IMG/VR virus record: IMGVR_UViG_3300031787_009175
Location: 30,784-94,783 of that record
DNA from: a virus
DNA: 64,000 nt
Reading direction: 5' to 3' (one strand)
In this document: in pieces, positions 8,129 to 18,200 of the stretch
Position numbering within the stretch: the first letter of the stretch is position 1
Layout of the letters: the number at the start of each line of letters is the position of its first letter
Made by a program: the position numbers and the translations under genes
The notes under the pieces: model-generated
What the model saw: only the letters and a program-made list of their open reading frames with translations
Told to the model about the DNA's origin: nothing
The model's database searches: none

Positions 8129-9085
8129 TTAGTATAATATATCTAAATTATTTAATAATGAAAATATTATTTTGTATTGGTTTTCAGGTAAACAATTTTC
8201 TACAAACCATTTCTTTGATTCCGAGATAATATTCTTACACTCTTGTGTATTATAAAAATCTATGAGTTCACAAACTTTACTGTTTATAATTTTTTCCAAA
8301 TTCTCACCGTTATTATAAATAATTTTATTTGTCAAATCATCATCCAAAAATTCTATATAATGAATGTTTTTTTCTAATCTATTATGGGTCAATGAATTTA
8401 GAGGTTGTCTTAAATTCAAAACCCCTAACCCAAATAATTCTAAATCCCTATAACAAATATTAGCGGCACCATTTAAACTTAAACCAAATTTGTAATTTGA
8501 TAATTCTTCATAGTATTGTTTTTTTTGTCTAAAATCCGAAGGGTTCGTTTTAGATTTTATATCAAAAAATTCATTTTTGGCCAAAAAATTCATAATATTC
8601 TGCCTTAACCCGTGATTTAATCCATTAAAATAAGATTTGGTCAATTTTCTCTCTTGAGGTTTTATATTTTGTATATATTCAACATCACTCCAATTTTCTA
8701 AATAATATACTGAAGGTTCTACTGAAATAATATCTTTGTATTTTTCTATAATACCTTGTGTTAAATTAGAAACACAAGACAACATCACGATGTTGAAATT
8801 ATTTTGTATTGAGTAATTTATTATTTCAGGGGCATAATCATACCAACTATGAACAAACATTTTTTCATTTGATGGGTTGTATATTACCAAATTAAACCAA
8901 TTGAAAATACTGGTGTAGTGATTGGATATCTCTTTACCGAATTTTGTTGCTAAATCCCTCAAAGAGATATACTCTAATTCGAATTCAGTATCGAACTCTA
9001 TTTTTTTATGAAAAAATTTATAGAACTCGCTTACATACCAATTATGGTATCCTTGCTCATAGGAAATTATAAGTTTTTTTTTCAT
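8129..9085 (-). CDS. Glycosyltransferase-like protein (exostosin/CAP10-type C-terminus)
   Basis: A 318-residue soluble protein. The C-terminal half has YKFGLSLNGAANICYRDLE followed by a Leu/Gly-rich stretch, the arrangement seen in exostosin- and CAP10-like transferases, where a Ser/Gly loop and acidic residues contact the nucleotide sugar. The N-terminus (LIISYEQGYHNWYVSEF) is not recognised. It overlaps the upstream gene by 4 nt, which implies coupled translation. The transferase call rests on this motif and on the neighbours. Confidence 0.5.
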   Translation of the reverse strand: MKKKLIISYEQGYHNWYVSEFYKFFHKKIEFDTEFELEYISLRDLATKFGKEISNHYTSIFNWFNLVIYNPSNEKMFVHSWYDYAPEIINYSIQNNFNIVMLSCVSNLTQGIIEKYKDIISVEPSVYYLENWSDVEYIQNIKPQERKLTKSYFNGLNHGLRQNIMNFLAKNEFFDIKSKTNPSDFRQKKQYYEELSNYKFGLSLNGAANICYRDLELFGLGVLNLRQPLNSLTHNRLEKNIHYIEFLDDDLTNKIIYNNGENLEKIINSKVCELIDFYNTQECKNIISESKKWFVENCLPENQYKIIFSLLNNLDILY

Positions 9086-9942
9086 TTCTCTGTTGCATGT
9101 ATTATACCCCCTCTAGGACCTGTTTTATATCCATTAGGTGTGAACACTTTGGACCATATTGGATGGGAATATGATATATCAAAATCTTTGAATCCTGCCA
9201 AATAAGCGGAAACCCCAATCTCGAAACCCTCGGCCCAAGTCCCATATGTAAAATCTTTATTAACTAAATAATCGTGGAACCATTTCCAATTATCTACCAT
9301 TTTTTTTAGTTTACCATCTTTATTGATAAAGATAAGTAAATATTCAGAAGGTAAACCGGCGCCTGCCCAACCGTGATTCTCAAAATCCTTGATAGTTTTT
9401 TTATCAAAATCAATCATATCGTAGTTGTATAATTTGTGCCAAAAAACCGTACAATTCGCATAATCGTATTCCGACTGATTTATTTTTGAAAGACAGTTCG
9501 TGTTAAAAGTATTCAACAAGTTTCTAACTTTATAATCCGTTCTTGGTCCGAAAAAATCAAAACCATCTGATACCATTTTTTCATAGAAATTTTTAATTTC
9601 AGATTCATCCCACCAATCAAAGGAGTTGTCGCAATCTGTAAAGATAATCAAACTATTTTCTAGTTCTTTTACGTGGTCTAAGCAGAGATATCTCATATTA
9701 AAATTGAAATCATCCGCGCCTTTATTTGGACCAATTGGTAACCTTACTTTTAAATCATCACGATTCAATTCTTTTATTTTAATACGACTATTTTCACCGA
9801 ATTTATCTCTTATCAGTTGTGAACAATCTGTCGTGACATATATATCGATTTTTGAAAGAGATAACACATCCTCTATCATCCTCAATGTGTAATCCTTTGT
9901 ATAATTTTGACCTAAACTTAAGGTAGTTATTGCTATTTCCAT
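9082..9942 (-). CDS. Putative glycosyltransferase (GT-A type, DCD motif)
   Basis: A 286-residue protein starting MEIAITTLSLGQNYTK. Near residue 105 it has LIIFTDCDNSFDWW, a strand ending in a DxD-like motif as in metal-dependent GT-A enzymes, and later a Trp/Gly-rich acceptor-side region (HGWAGAGLPSEY, GTWAEGFE). It overlaps the next gene by 4 nt and follows the methyltransferase at 9949 with a 6-nt gap. No close family is recognised. Confidence 0.55.
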   Translation of the reverse strand: MEIAITTLSLGQNYTKDYTLRMIEDVLSLSKIDIYVTTDCSQLIRDKFGENSRIKIKELNRDDLKVRLPIGPNKGADDFNFNMRYLCLDHVKELENSLIIFTDCDNSFDWWDESEIKNFYEKMVSDGFDFFGPRTDYKVRNLLNTFNTNCLSKINQSEYDYANCTVFWHKLYNYDMIDFDKKTIKDFENHGWAGAGLPSEYLLIFINKDGKLKKMVDNWKWFHDYLVNKDFTYGTWAEGFEIGVSAYLAGFKDFDISYSHPIWSKVFTPNGYKTGPRGGIIHATEK

Positions 9943-9948
9943 AATGTT

Positions 9949-10497
9949 TTATTTTGTTTTTTTGAAGGCACAATAATAGTAATAATGGGTCCCCATATCT
10001 ATCGGAATTTTTAGTTCTCTCCCATCTAAATTTATCAATTCTAACATAGGATAATATTCTTTCATAAGATTATCATCCAAATCAGGCTGTAAATGAATTT
10101 CATATTTGTTACCAAAAACTTCTCCCTGTGGTAAATAATACGGAACTACGACTAACAACTCCTTACATTTATCCTTTAACCTATTCAAAAGTAACACGGC
10201 ATCCTCTCTAGATAAATGTTCTAATATGTCACCCATAATGATAATATCGTAGTATTTGAATTCAAAATCCATAATATTTACGTTGTAAACATTATCATAC
10301 ATCGATTCTAATTCATATTCTTGAATATACGGTTTCCATATTTCTACAGCATCAAATTTTTGGAAATGGTTATTAAGTAATTTGAAGTAAAAACCATGTC
10401 CGCAACCAACATCTAATATTGATGAATCTTTATCAAAGTTTCTAGTTAAATATTCTTTTACGTCGGGTCCTAAATATCCCCAATTTCCTGGCATCAT
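9949..10497 (-). CDS. Class I SAM-dependent methyltransferase
   Basis: A 182-residue methyltransferase. The SAM-binding loop is ILDVGCGHGFYF at residues about 28-39. The acidic residue after strand 2 is in FDAVEIWK and motif IV is IIIMGDILEHL, typical of the UbiE/Methyltransf_11 group. The N-terminus GNWGYLGPDVKEYL supports the ATG at 10497. It sits between two glycosyltransferase genes in the minus-strand island. The target is probably a sugar or glycan, by context only. Confidence 0.8.
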   Translation of the reverse strand: MMPGNWGYLGPDVKEYLTRNFDKDSSILDVGCGHGFYFKLLNNHFQKFDAVEIWKPYIQEYELESMYDNVYNVNIMDFEFKYYDIIIMGDILEHLSREDAVLLLNRLKDKCKELLVVVPYYLPQGEVFGNKYEIHLQPDLDDNLMKEYYPMLELINLDGRELKIPIDMGTHYYYYCAFKKTK

Positions 10498-10500
10498 TTT

Positions 10501-11373
10501 TTAAAAAAATTTACTAAGTTTATTAATTATTGGTTTTATGTTTTCAGATTCTAAAATTTCCTTTAATAAAAGTTTAGAATTTACTTCAGCATTCAAAAAT
10601 TTACCGTGTCTCACAATCTCAATATAATCAATTAATAAAAAATCTGAACCAATTTCTCTCTCGTCGGCATGGTAAGTTAGAGTAGGATAATGATAGCAAT
10701 AGTTTTTGAATCCAAAATCGAAAAAATTAATTTTTTTTTCGTAGAATGAGTAGTTATAAAACTCTTGTAACTTCCTTTTTTCTCCTTTAGTATTTTTAAT
10801 ATCAGTATTATCTAACTGATGTAGTGAAATCATAGGGTTCGAATTTAATAATTTAATCAGAGAATCTTTTTTCCAAATACATGGCTGAACTGAATACATA
10901 TGTCTAGCGGATTCATCGAATTCATAGAAACAATCCTTAGGGTAGTTGTATTTTTCATAATCTATTTCGGATTTCTTCCAATTACGTATAAACGCTTCCA
11001 AATGTTTTTGGGTGCTGAATGAAATAAAATCCGCTTTCAAATCCTCACAAATATTTACCAAGTTTTCGAACCTTTCTTTTTTAATTGGCGATTTGACCAA
11101 GTAATCATCGCATAACCAAAAAATATATTCTTCAGGTATTTCACTTAAACATTTAGTCATTGTTGGCCCAAAATGACTACCATCTATAGAAAACGGCGTT
11201 CCTGATTCTAAAAAAATGACATTTGGATTAACAATCTGATATGGTATCTTGTTTGACACAACATAGATTTTTTTACCTAAAAAAAAACAATTGTCAACAA
11301 CAAATTTTAATGTTAATTCTAGTAATTCAAAATAATTCTCATTAGTAAAAATAATAAAACAAATATCTCTCAT
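10501..11373 (-). CDS. Putative glycosyltransferase (GT-A type, DDY motif)
   Basis: A 290-residue protein with a Rossmann-like start (DICFIIFTNENYFELLELTL) and EYIFWLCDDYLVKSPI near residue 85, a DxD-type site. Further on are YHYPTLTYHADE and a charged C-terminal tail. It is soluble and lies 3 nt from the methyltransferase at 9949 and 6 nt from the HAD-nucleotidyltransferase at 11380. The sugar is unknown. Confidence 0.6.
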   Translation of the reverse strand: MRDICFIIFTNENYFELLELTLKFVVDNCFFLGKKIYVVSNKIPYQIVNPNVIFLESGTPFSIDGSHFGPTMTKCLSEIPEEYIFWLCDDYLVKSPIKKERFENLVNICEDLKADFISFSTQKHLEAFIRNWKKSEIDYEKYNYPKDCFYEFDESARHMYSVQPCIWKKDSLIKLLNSNPMISLHQLDNTDIKNTKGEKRKLQEFYNYSFYEKKINFFDFGFKNYCYHYPTLTYHADEREIGSDFLLIDYIEIVRHGKFLNAEVNSKLLLKEILESENIKPIINKLSKFF

Positions 11374-11379
11374 AAAATC

Positions 11380-12747
11380 TCAATCCAAACTTAGAAAAGT
11401 GTTTAAATCCTCAGGAGTTCCTAATCCGAACATTTTATTAACATTGAATGTTTTAATTTTTTTTGAGTCTTCAATTGCTTGATTAAATACAGGACAGACA
11501 TAAAATTCATTATTTACTCTTATATTTTTTTCTATCATTTGTTCTGCATATTTAACATAATCTGAACCTTTTTTCCAAAAATAAATACCTACAGTAGCAA
11601 CATCTGATATCGGTTTTTTTTCCGCAACCTCAGTCACTAACCCAAATTCATTCAATTTAACAAATGACCATTTTGGGTGAGTCGATTTAAATGTAACTAT
11701 ACCCGCATCACACTCCGTTTCATTCATTTTATACATAAATTCATTGGAGTCCCACTCGATGAATTGGTCTGAATTAGCAATTATTAATGGATTATCGTTA
11801 TCAATGAACTTAGTAGCTAATAATGTAGTACACGCAGCACCTTCAGTTATTCCGTCAACCTCAACAATCTGACACGTTGGGGTTACTAAATTTAACAATG
11901 TATCTAAGTTATATTTTTCTCTGTGTCTTTTTTGAACGATAAAAATATAATTACCGTCAATATTTAAATTATCGACAACTAATTTAATCATTGGCTCACC
12001 ATTAACGTCAATCAATGGTTTTGGAAATGTATAACCCGCTCTCTCAAATCTACTTCCGGCTCCGGCCATAGGTATCAATATGTTTAATTTTTTATCTGAC
12101 CATTTTGGTGATTTAATAGTTTTTGAATTATTTAATTCATTTAACTTTTTTATGATTTTATCATAAGTTACATCATCAGCGTTTTTAACTCTTAAAACAT
12201 TTGAGTAACTTCTATTTGCGGCCAATAAACCGTAAGGTGAATCCTCAATAATTAATGTTTCTTCGGGTAAACATTCCATCATAGAAATCGCTTTCCAAAA
12301 AATTTCAGGATGAGGTTTACTGTTTTTAACATCTTCATTAGATAATACCAAATCAAAAAATTCAATAATTTCTAGTTTAGATAACACGGTTAATACAGTT
12401 TTTCTGACACTGTTACTGCAACAAACTATTTTATATTTTAATTTTGATAATTCAGATAAACAAAATATTAATTTTTGCGATTTTTCTAAATTAAGAATTT
12501 TTTTTAAAGTGTATTTTTGTTTTGTTTCCCAAACCACATTAAATGATGATGTAGGTAAACCTTTATTAGTGTGTAATAATTTTAATTTTTGATTTGTTTT
12601 TAAACCATCATATAAACTTAAATGTTCATTCCATTCAATTACATATTGTTCTCCAACATCTTTTAAAGCCTTATTTAAACTTTCATAGTGTATTTCTTTA
12701 GCATCTAATAAAACGCCGTCTAAATCAAAAATTATTGTTTTAATCAT
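11380..12747 (-). CDS. HAD phosphatase - sugar nucleotidyltransferase fusion
   Basis: A 455-residue fusion of two enzymes that act on sugar phosphates. Residues 1-215 are a HAD hydrolase of the beta-phosphoglucomutase type: motif I is FDLDGVLLDA, motif II VCCSNS, and motif III runs from the Lys in NSKPHP to IIEDSPYG. Residues about 225-455 are a nucleotidyltransferase with the signature ILIPMAGAGSRF, then FPKPLIDVNGEPM and the metal-binding ANSDQF. Together they could process a sugar phosphate and activate it to an NDP-sugar for the surrounding transferases. All catalytic motifs look intact. The exact sugar is not known. Confidence 0.85.
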   Translation of the reverse strand: MIKTIIFDLDGVLLDAKEIHYESLNKALKDVGEQYVIEWNEHLSLYDGLKTNQKLKLLHTNKGLPTSSFNVVWETKQKYTLKKILNLEKSQKLIFCLSELSKLKYKIVCCSNSVRKTVLTVLSKLEIIEFFDLVLSNEDVKNSKPHPEIFWKAISMMECLPEETLIIEDSPYGLLAANRSYSNVLRVKNADDVTYDKIIKKLNELNNSKTIKSPKWSDKKLNILIPMAGAGSRFERAGYTFPKPLIDVNGEPMIKLVVDNLNIDGNYIFIVQKRHREKYNLDTLLNLVTPTCQIVEVDGITEGAACTTLLATKFIDNDNPLIIANSDQFIEWDSNEFMYKMNETECDAGIVTFKSTHPKWSFVKLNEFGLVTEVAEKKPISDVATVGIYFWKKGSDYVKYAEQMIEKNIRVNNEFYVCPVFNQAIEDSKKIKTFNVNKMFGLGTPEDLNTFLSLD

Positions 12748-12748
12748 A

Positions 12749-13444
12749 TTACTTTTGTATATAAGCGGTAGGACATAAAAAATTTATAGATTTTAACTCT
12801 AAGTTTTTTTCTTGGATAAAACGGTCAACCCCTTTAGATTCACTCCACTTGTGGTAACCATATTCATCAAACACGATAATACCTCCCTTAGTCATATTGC
12901 CCCAAAAATTCGATAGTGTGTCATAAGTTGGTTTTTCTAAATCTAAATCCATATACAATAATGAAATTTTAAAACCAGGATTCTCATTTGAGAACATGTG
13001 AGTCGTAACAGATACGTCACCCTTAATTAAGTCAAATTCGTTAGGTAAAAAACCATCATTTAAAATCTTATTATATAAAATATCTCTATAATTTTCATCA
13101 TGATTAAAGTTTCGTTCTTTAAATAAACTATTCATATAAGTTTTATCTAAATCGTTTGTTAAGGTTGATACTAAACCATCATTATCAAAATAATCAAACC
13201 CAATTACTTTTTTATGAGTATTCGGATTAAAGACCCTCTTCAATTTTAAAAAAGAATATAAACCAGTACCTTTAAAAACACCACATTCAACTATATCTCC
13301 AGGAATATTTTTAACTTTATTATATATAAGTGTTCTTGCGATTAATTTATTAAAGATTTTAGTGTCCTCACTTAAAATAAAATTATTAAACGAATCGAAC
13401 AATTCTTGAGGTGTTTCAGTTAATTCTAAGTTTTTTATGTTCAT
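12749..13444 (-). CDS. TylF/MycF-like O-methyltransferase
   Basis: A 231-residue SAM-dependent sugar O-methyltransferase. It has DIVECGVFKGTGLYSF near residue 55, FDYFDND, then LLYMDLDLEKPTYDTL and GGIIVFDEYGYHKW, the order typical of the macrocin-O-methyltransferase family. In that family the Asp residues of the DxDxY region bind a metal that positions the sugar hydroxyl. It overlaps the next upstream gene by 4 nt and is 1 nt from the HAD fusion downstream. A family member also occurs in the plus-strand island at 42159. Confidence 0.85.
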   Translation of the reverse strand: MNIKNLELTETPQELFDSFNNFILSEDTKIFNKLIARTLIYNKVKNIPGDIVECGVFKGTGLYSFLKLKRVFNPNTHKKVIGFDYFDNDGLVSTLTNDLDKTYMNSLFKERNFNHDENYRDILYNKILNDGFLPNEFDLIKGDVSVTTHMFSNENPGFKISLLYMDLDLEKPTYDTLSNFWGNMTKGGIIVFDEYGYHKWSESKGVDRFIQEKNLELKSINFLCPTAYIQK

Positions 13445-13887
13445 ATTTTTTTGTTATATTTTTCTATAACATCACTACATATACCAATACATAACGATGT
13501 ATTATCATCGTGCAATTCAGGTAAAACTGATATACTATTTTTAATGGGTTGTTTACCTGGATAAACCCATATGTGGTTATGCGATGTTAGTGTTATAGTA
13601 TCTGTTTCATGCCAAAAATAATTGAACTCATATTGATTTGTTTTAAAAAAAATTAATGAGTTAATATTCTTACAGTGAATCCATAATTTAGATTTTCTAT
13701 CTTCTAACCAATCAAGATTTATATCGTAAAGTGGTTTATCGTGTCCTAAAAATATATTGTCATTAACAACCCACACATCTATCTCAACATCATAACCGGA
13801 ATAGATTGCTTCATCTATGTATTCAGGATGGTTTTCTCTTAATTTATTTTCACCATTTATATTTCCTCTATGAGAAATCAATATCAT
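13441..13887 (-). CDS. GDPD-like phosphodiesterase (small)
   Basis: A 148-residue protein with the glycerophosphodiester phosphodiesterase fold signature: ISHRGN at residues 4-9, then ENHPEYIDEAI, GYDVEIDVW and FLGHD. These give the catalytic pair of His and the metal-binding Glu/Asp of the family. The family usually exceeds 220 residues, so this is a minimal form missing much of the C-terminal barrel. It overlaps both neighbours by 4 nt inside the sugar operon. It might release glycerol phosphate from a glycan or lipid; the substrate is unknown. Confidence 0.65.
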   Translation of the reverse strand: MILISHRGNINGENKLRENHPEYIDEAIYSGYDVEIDVWVVNDNIFLGHDKPLYDINLDWLEDRKSKLWIHCKNINSLIFFKTNQYEFNYFWHETDTITLTSHNHIWVYPGKQPIKNSISVLPELHDDNTSLCIGICSDVIEKYNKKI

Positions 13888-15134
13888 AAATTCCCCGTTA
13901 TTCTTTCACACCATCCCTTAGATGTGGAATATGGCCATACAACCCAATACTTTGGTTTGTGAGATGTTTGGAATTCTCTCCAAACCTTACAATATCCATC
14001 AGGGTCATTTTTCATTCTGTTAATTTCATTTACATCAGCATCCTTTCTGAAAATTGTTTCGTCTTGTTCGTTGTGAAATGCAACTACCCAAAATTCATAA
14101 TCTTCTTCCGGAACTTGAGAATAACCAATATCAATACAATGTTTGAAAATTGATGCAAAACTATTTTTCCAATCCTCTTCGTTCTCAAAATTATATGTGT
14201 TTGGGGGATATGTTTTATCGATTGTTTCCTGTTGGATTGCCCTTCTTTCGAATAACAATCCTGAATATTTTTCATAATCCCTTAATGTTCTTTCAGTACC
14301 AAATCCATAAATTCCAAATTCATCGGGATTATAAGTTTCACCGTCCATAGAAAATAATTTTCTATTCTTAAGATGTGCTCTGTTGTTTTTTGAAACCCAA
14401 TCTCTATCATCGTCCCATTGTTTAGTTCTACCTTTTCTTGTATATTCGTGCCAAATTAATGCTTTATGTGGGTGAAACAAATCATATCCGTGTGTGTAAG
14501 CTCTTGCTGCGATTGAAATTTCTTCTCCGTGAAAATAGAATTCGGGGTCGTGTTGAACTTCTTTAGAAAATTCACCTAATGTGAAGCAGTAGTGTGCTGA
14601 GTAAAATCTCGCAGTAACAGGTTCCTTCAATTCCTGCCAATTTGGTATTGTTTCAGGTAAAAAGAAAACCGCCCCCTCAGGTATAAATCTATCGAACACC
14701 ATCCTCCAAGGTTCTTGAATTCTTTCTTGTGGGTCGTTATCAGGATTAAACGATGAAACATATCCCGTTAGAAGAGGTTTTTTATGACCTTTCTTTTGTA
14801 ATTGTTTAATCATTTTAATCATTTCATCATCCCAATTTGGTGCAAACCTCATATGTGAGTCAATTTGTAAGGTGTATTCTTCACCTTGATATAGTTGTTG
14901 AATTTGATTTCTTGCCCAACAAGCGCCATTTGACTCTAAATAAAAAATATCAAGTATTCTAAATCTTTTATCTTTTCTATATTCATCTAAAGTGTCAAAT
15001 TTATCATCAGGATGATATTGACGGGCAATTCCAAAAACTAAATTTTTTGGTTTTTTTGCATTTTCGATTGCTGATTTAATTGTTTTTTCTAATTCGGGGT
15101 CCCTATAAGACGCAATTTGAATAAAAATTTTCAT
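13884..15134 (-). CDS. GT60-like GlcNAc transferase (Skp1 GlcNAc-transferase family)
   Basis: A 416-residue GT-A enzyme. It begins IFIQIASYRDPELEKTI, has GACWARNQ near residue 90, the acidic DSH site in YTLQIDSHMRF, and FHGEEISIAARAYTHGY further on. This matches the family of the polypeptide hydroxyproline GlcNAc transferase of Dictyostelium Skp1 (Pfam GlcNAc). It is the first gene of the sugar island and lies only 72 nt downstream of the giant Thr/Pro-rich fibre. Since the family is known to glycosylate protein, that fibre is a natural candidate acceptor; this is inference. Confidence 0.75.
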   Translation of the reverse strand: MKIFIQIASYRDPELEKTIKSAIENAKKPKNLVFGIARQYHPDDKFDTLDEYRKDKRFRILDIFYLESNGACWARNQIQQLYQGEEYTLQIDSHMRFAPNWDDEMIKMIKQLQKKGHKKPLLTGYVSSFNPDNDPQERIQEPWRMVFDRFIPEGAVFFLPETIPNWQELKEPVTARFYSAHYCFTLGEFSKEVQHDPEFYFHGEEISIAARAYTHGYDLFHPHKALIWHEYTRKGRTKQWDDDRDWVSKNNRAHLKNRKLFSMDGETYNPDEFGIYGFGTERTLRDYEKYSGLLFERRAIQQETIDKTYPPNTYNFENEEDWKNSFASIFKHCIDIGYSQVPEEDYEFWVVAFHNEQDETIFRKDADVNEINRMKNDPDGYCKVWREFQTSHKPKYWVVWPYSTSKGWCERITGNL

Positions 15135-15206
15135 ATATTATTGTTCTATTTTGATATAAAAATAATACTTGAAAAAAACAAATAAATAGATTATTTAAGT
15201 GATTTA

Positions 15207-18200
15207 CTATGGTAATCCCCACGGAGCGCATTTAGGGTCGTGAGTTAAATCTGTAATTGTTGTGTATGTTGTACCAGGAGGACCTGGTATCATATCTCCT
15301 GATACAAGTGTGAATACGTAGTTACCGGATGAAAAAGTTATGTTGAACACTGCACCATTGACTGTTGCAACATAAAACTGAGGTAAAGTAATGCCTGGGA
15401 ATGGGAAAAACGGTCCTGACGCTCCATTAGATACAGGTAAGTTTAACTTTTGGGTTGTAGATTGTACCGAGTAAGTAAATGTGAATTGGTTGTAAATTAT
15501 ATCCACTAAATAAGTGTCAACGCCAACTTTGATTGGTAAAACAAAACTAGAAGGTTCTTCGTACAAATGTATAGAACCGTTCAATGTACCACCACTAGGT
15601 AAGTCAAATAGGAAAGTTTCTACAGGTGTTGAGGTTGCTATATTTACTCTATACATTTTCTGAACCCCTAAAACAGATTTTACATAATGTAGGATGTTGT
15701 TTGTACCAGGTTGGTTGTTTGCGATTTTTATTATATTACCACCAGTTACGTTTATAGTTCTATTATATATCGGATTGAAATTTGTGGCTGTAGTTGTAAA
15801 TTCATATATATTATTCATATCCGCAAAATACATTTTGTTGGTAGGACTATAAATGTTGGCAAAAGTGGTCAAAGAACCTGATGATAATTGAACCTCAATA
15901 TCTTCATACCAAATATTAGTTGCTAAAGAAGTGGGAGGTTGAGCGTATCTCGAAATGTTTGTCAGAGTTGTATATCCCAATGGTTCTCTTGTCATACTAT
16001 AGATATTACAACCCTGAATTCTTGTGATTGTATATGTATTAGAAAACCCTGATACTTGTTGACAAATAACTGAACTTCTATCACCCGCTGGAGGACAAGC
16101 ACCTTCTGAAAGTGGGTCACAACAAATTTTCACAACTCTGAAAAATAAGTTTGTGAATGAATTCGGAATTGGTCCATTGTTTACTGTTTGGGGAGATGTA
16201 CAAGAAAAATTAACACTTCCGATAAAACCTAACCAAGGACCATTCGGACTCACTGTAGAATATTGGACATTTACATCACAACAAGAATTACAATCAATTA
16301 AATCAAAAAACACACTATAAGTCCAACCACCATTTTGCTGGAATGAATAAGTTATATTAGTTATGTTCGGTCCGCAACAACAATCACTCGGTGTGTTAAT
16401 AAAAATACATTCATCACAATCACGACTAACTTTATATGATGCTGATAAAGATGTTGTTATGTCAGGAGAGTTACTACTTAATCCAAGCACCTGTAGACAC
16501 ATGTTATTTGGTGGTGCTAAGTAAATTTGGAACACTTGTGCGGTTATAAATTCATTATATTGTAAAGAAGTTAAACCGGTCAACCTTACATAATATGTCT
16601 GTGACGTACAACAACTTTCTGTTTCTAGAGTGACCTCAAAGTTCGTTTGAGTTGGAGTCGGTGTGACAGTAGGTGTTTTTGTAACTGTAGGTGTTTGAGT
16701 TGGTGTTTGAGTATTTGTAGGGCTCTGCGTTAAAGTCGGAGTTTGTGTCGGCGTTTGTGACTTTGTTGGGGTTGGTGTTTTTGTCGGTGTTTTAGTTTGT
16801 GTAACAGTAGGGGTTACTGTTTTTGTTGGGGTAGGTGTCGGAGTAGGTGTCGGAGTAGGTGTTGGTGTTGGGGTAGAACTAACAGGTGATAAGCAGTTCG
16901 CGCAATCAACATAAGGACCTCCGTTTACCGTTGCTGTAAATTGTGAATTAACGCAACCTGTGAGTGTATCGATAACGGTGAAACAATTTTCTTCGATTCT
17001 TTCTATCCCTATTATATTGTTTGCATTATATGTTACGTTATTAATTGTAATACTACTAAAATTACCACCAACTAAATATCTTCCACTTTGATTGTCTATT
17101 TTGATGATATCGTAAAACTCACTATTTGTACTACCTGTCATAGTTTGAAGAAGAGAACCATCTGAGTTAACATAGTACAATTTGCCAATATTCTTGTTAG
17201 TACCAACTAAAAATTTTCCATCACTCAAAAGAAGGATTTTCAAAAAAATTTGGGTCGAGGTAAATCCACTAGACCAAGATTGGGCGTTGAATGTATTGTC
17301 GATTGTCCCGCCAGAATCGAATCGTACGATATTTACAATATTTTGGGTATTTGCCGATGAAAATCCACCAACCACAACAATCTTACCGTCGTTTTGAATC
17401 ACTAAGTCTATTGCACCTCCTAAACCTCCAACGTTGTTTACAGTACCAGAGAATGTAGTGTCCAAAGTACCATCCGTATTTAACCTCATAATACCTTTAA
17501 GAGGGTTGGAATTATAACCAGTTATATTTCCACCGACAACAACTTTATCGTCAGATTGTAATTTGATTGTAAAAATATCTCTCATTTCAGCACCATTACC
17601 ATAATTGACAAAAGAGGTATCTATTTCCCCATTGGATTTCAACTTTATTAATCCTGGACTTGAAAATCCTGAATATGTGGTAAATGTACCTCCAACAAAA
17701 AATCTATCTTGTACTAATGTATCTAAAGTTAATACATAAACCTCTTGGTTAAATCCTGTACTTGAAGAGAATGTATTATCGTAAACCCCTGCATCGGTTG
17801 TTCTGACGATATAGTTAACGTTATTTACTCCATAACCTGTAAATCTACCACCCAAAATTATATTCCCTGTTGACTGTTCAATTGTATCGAAAACATAAGA
17901 ATTGGCACCACCCGCATCTGTATAATTTTGGAACTCATTAGAATCAAATAAAGAATCGAAAGTTCCAACACCATTTGTGGATGTGTACAAATAAGCGATA
18001 TTTCCGTTGTATGCTGAAAAAGAACCACCATAAATTATTGTATCGGCTTTCTGAGTGAGTTGTAATAAACTTGAAACCTGTGCATTCAGACCGCTAAAAC
18101 CTATCCCATATACAAATTCTTGGTCTTTGTAAAATACATCAGGGAATCCTGTAATGTTATATGTGTTATTTTCCAACAAAGTTGTGGTACTGTCGGCGGT

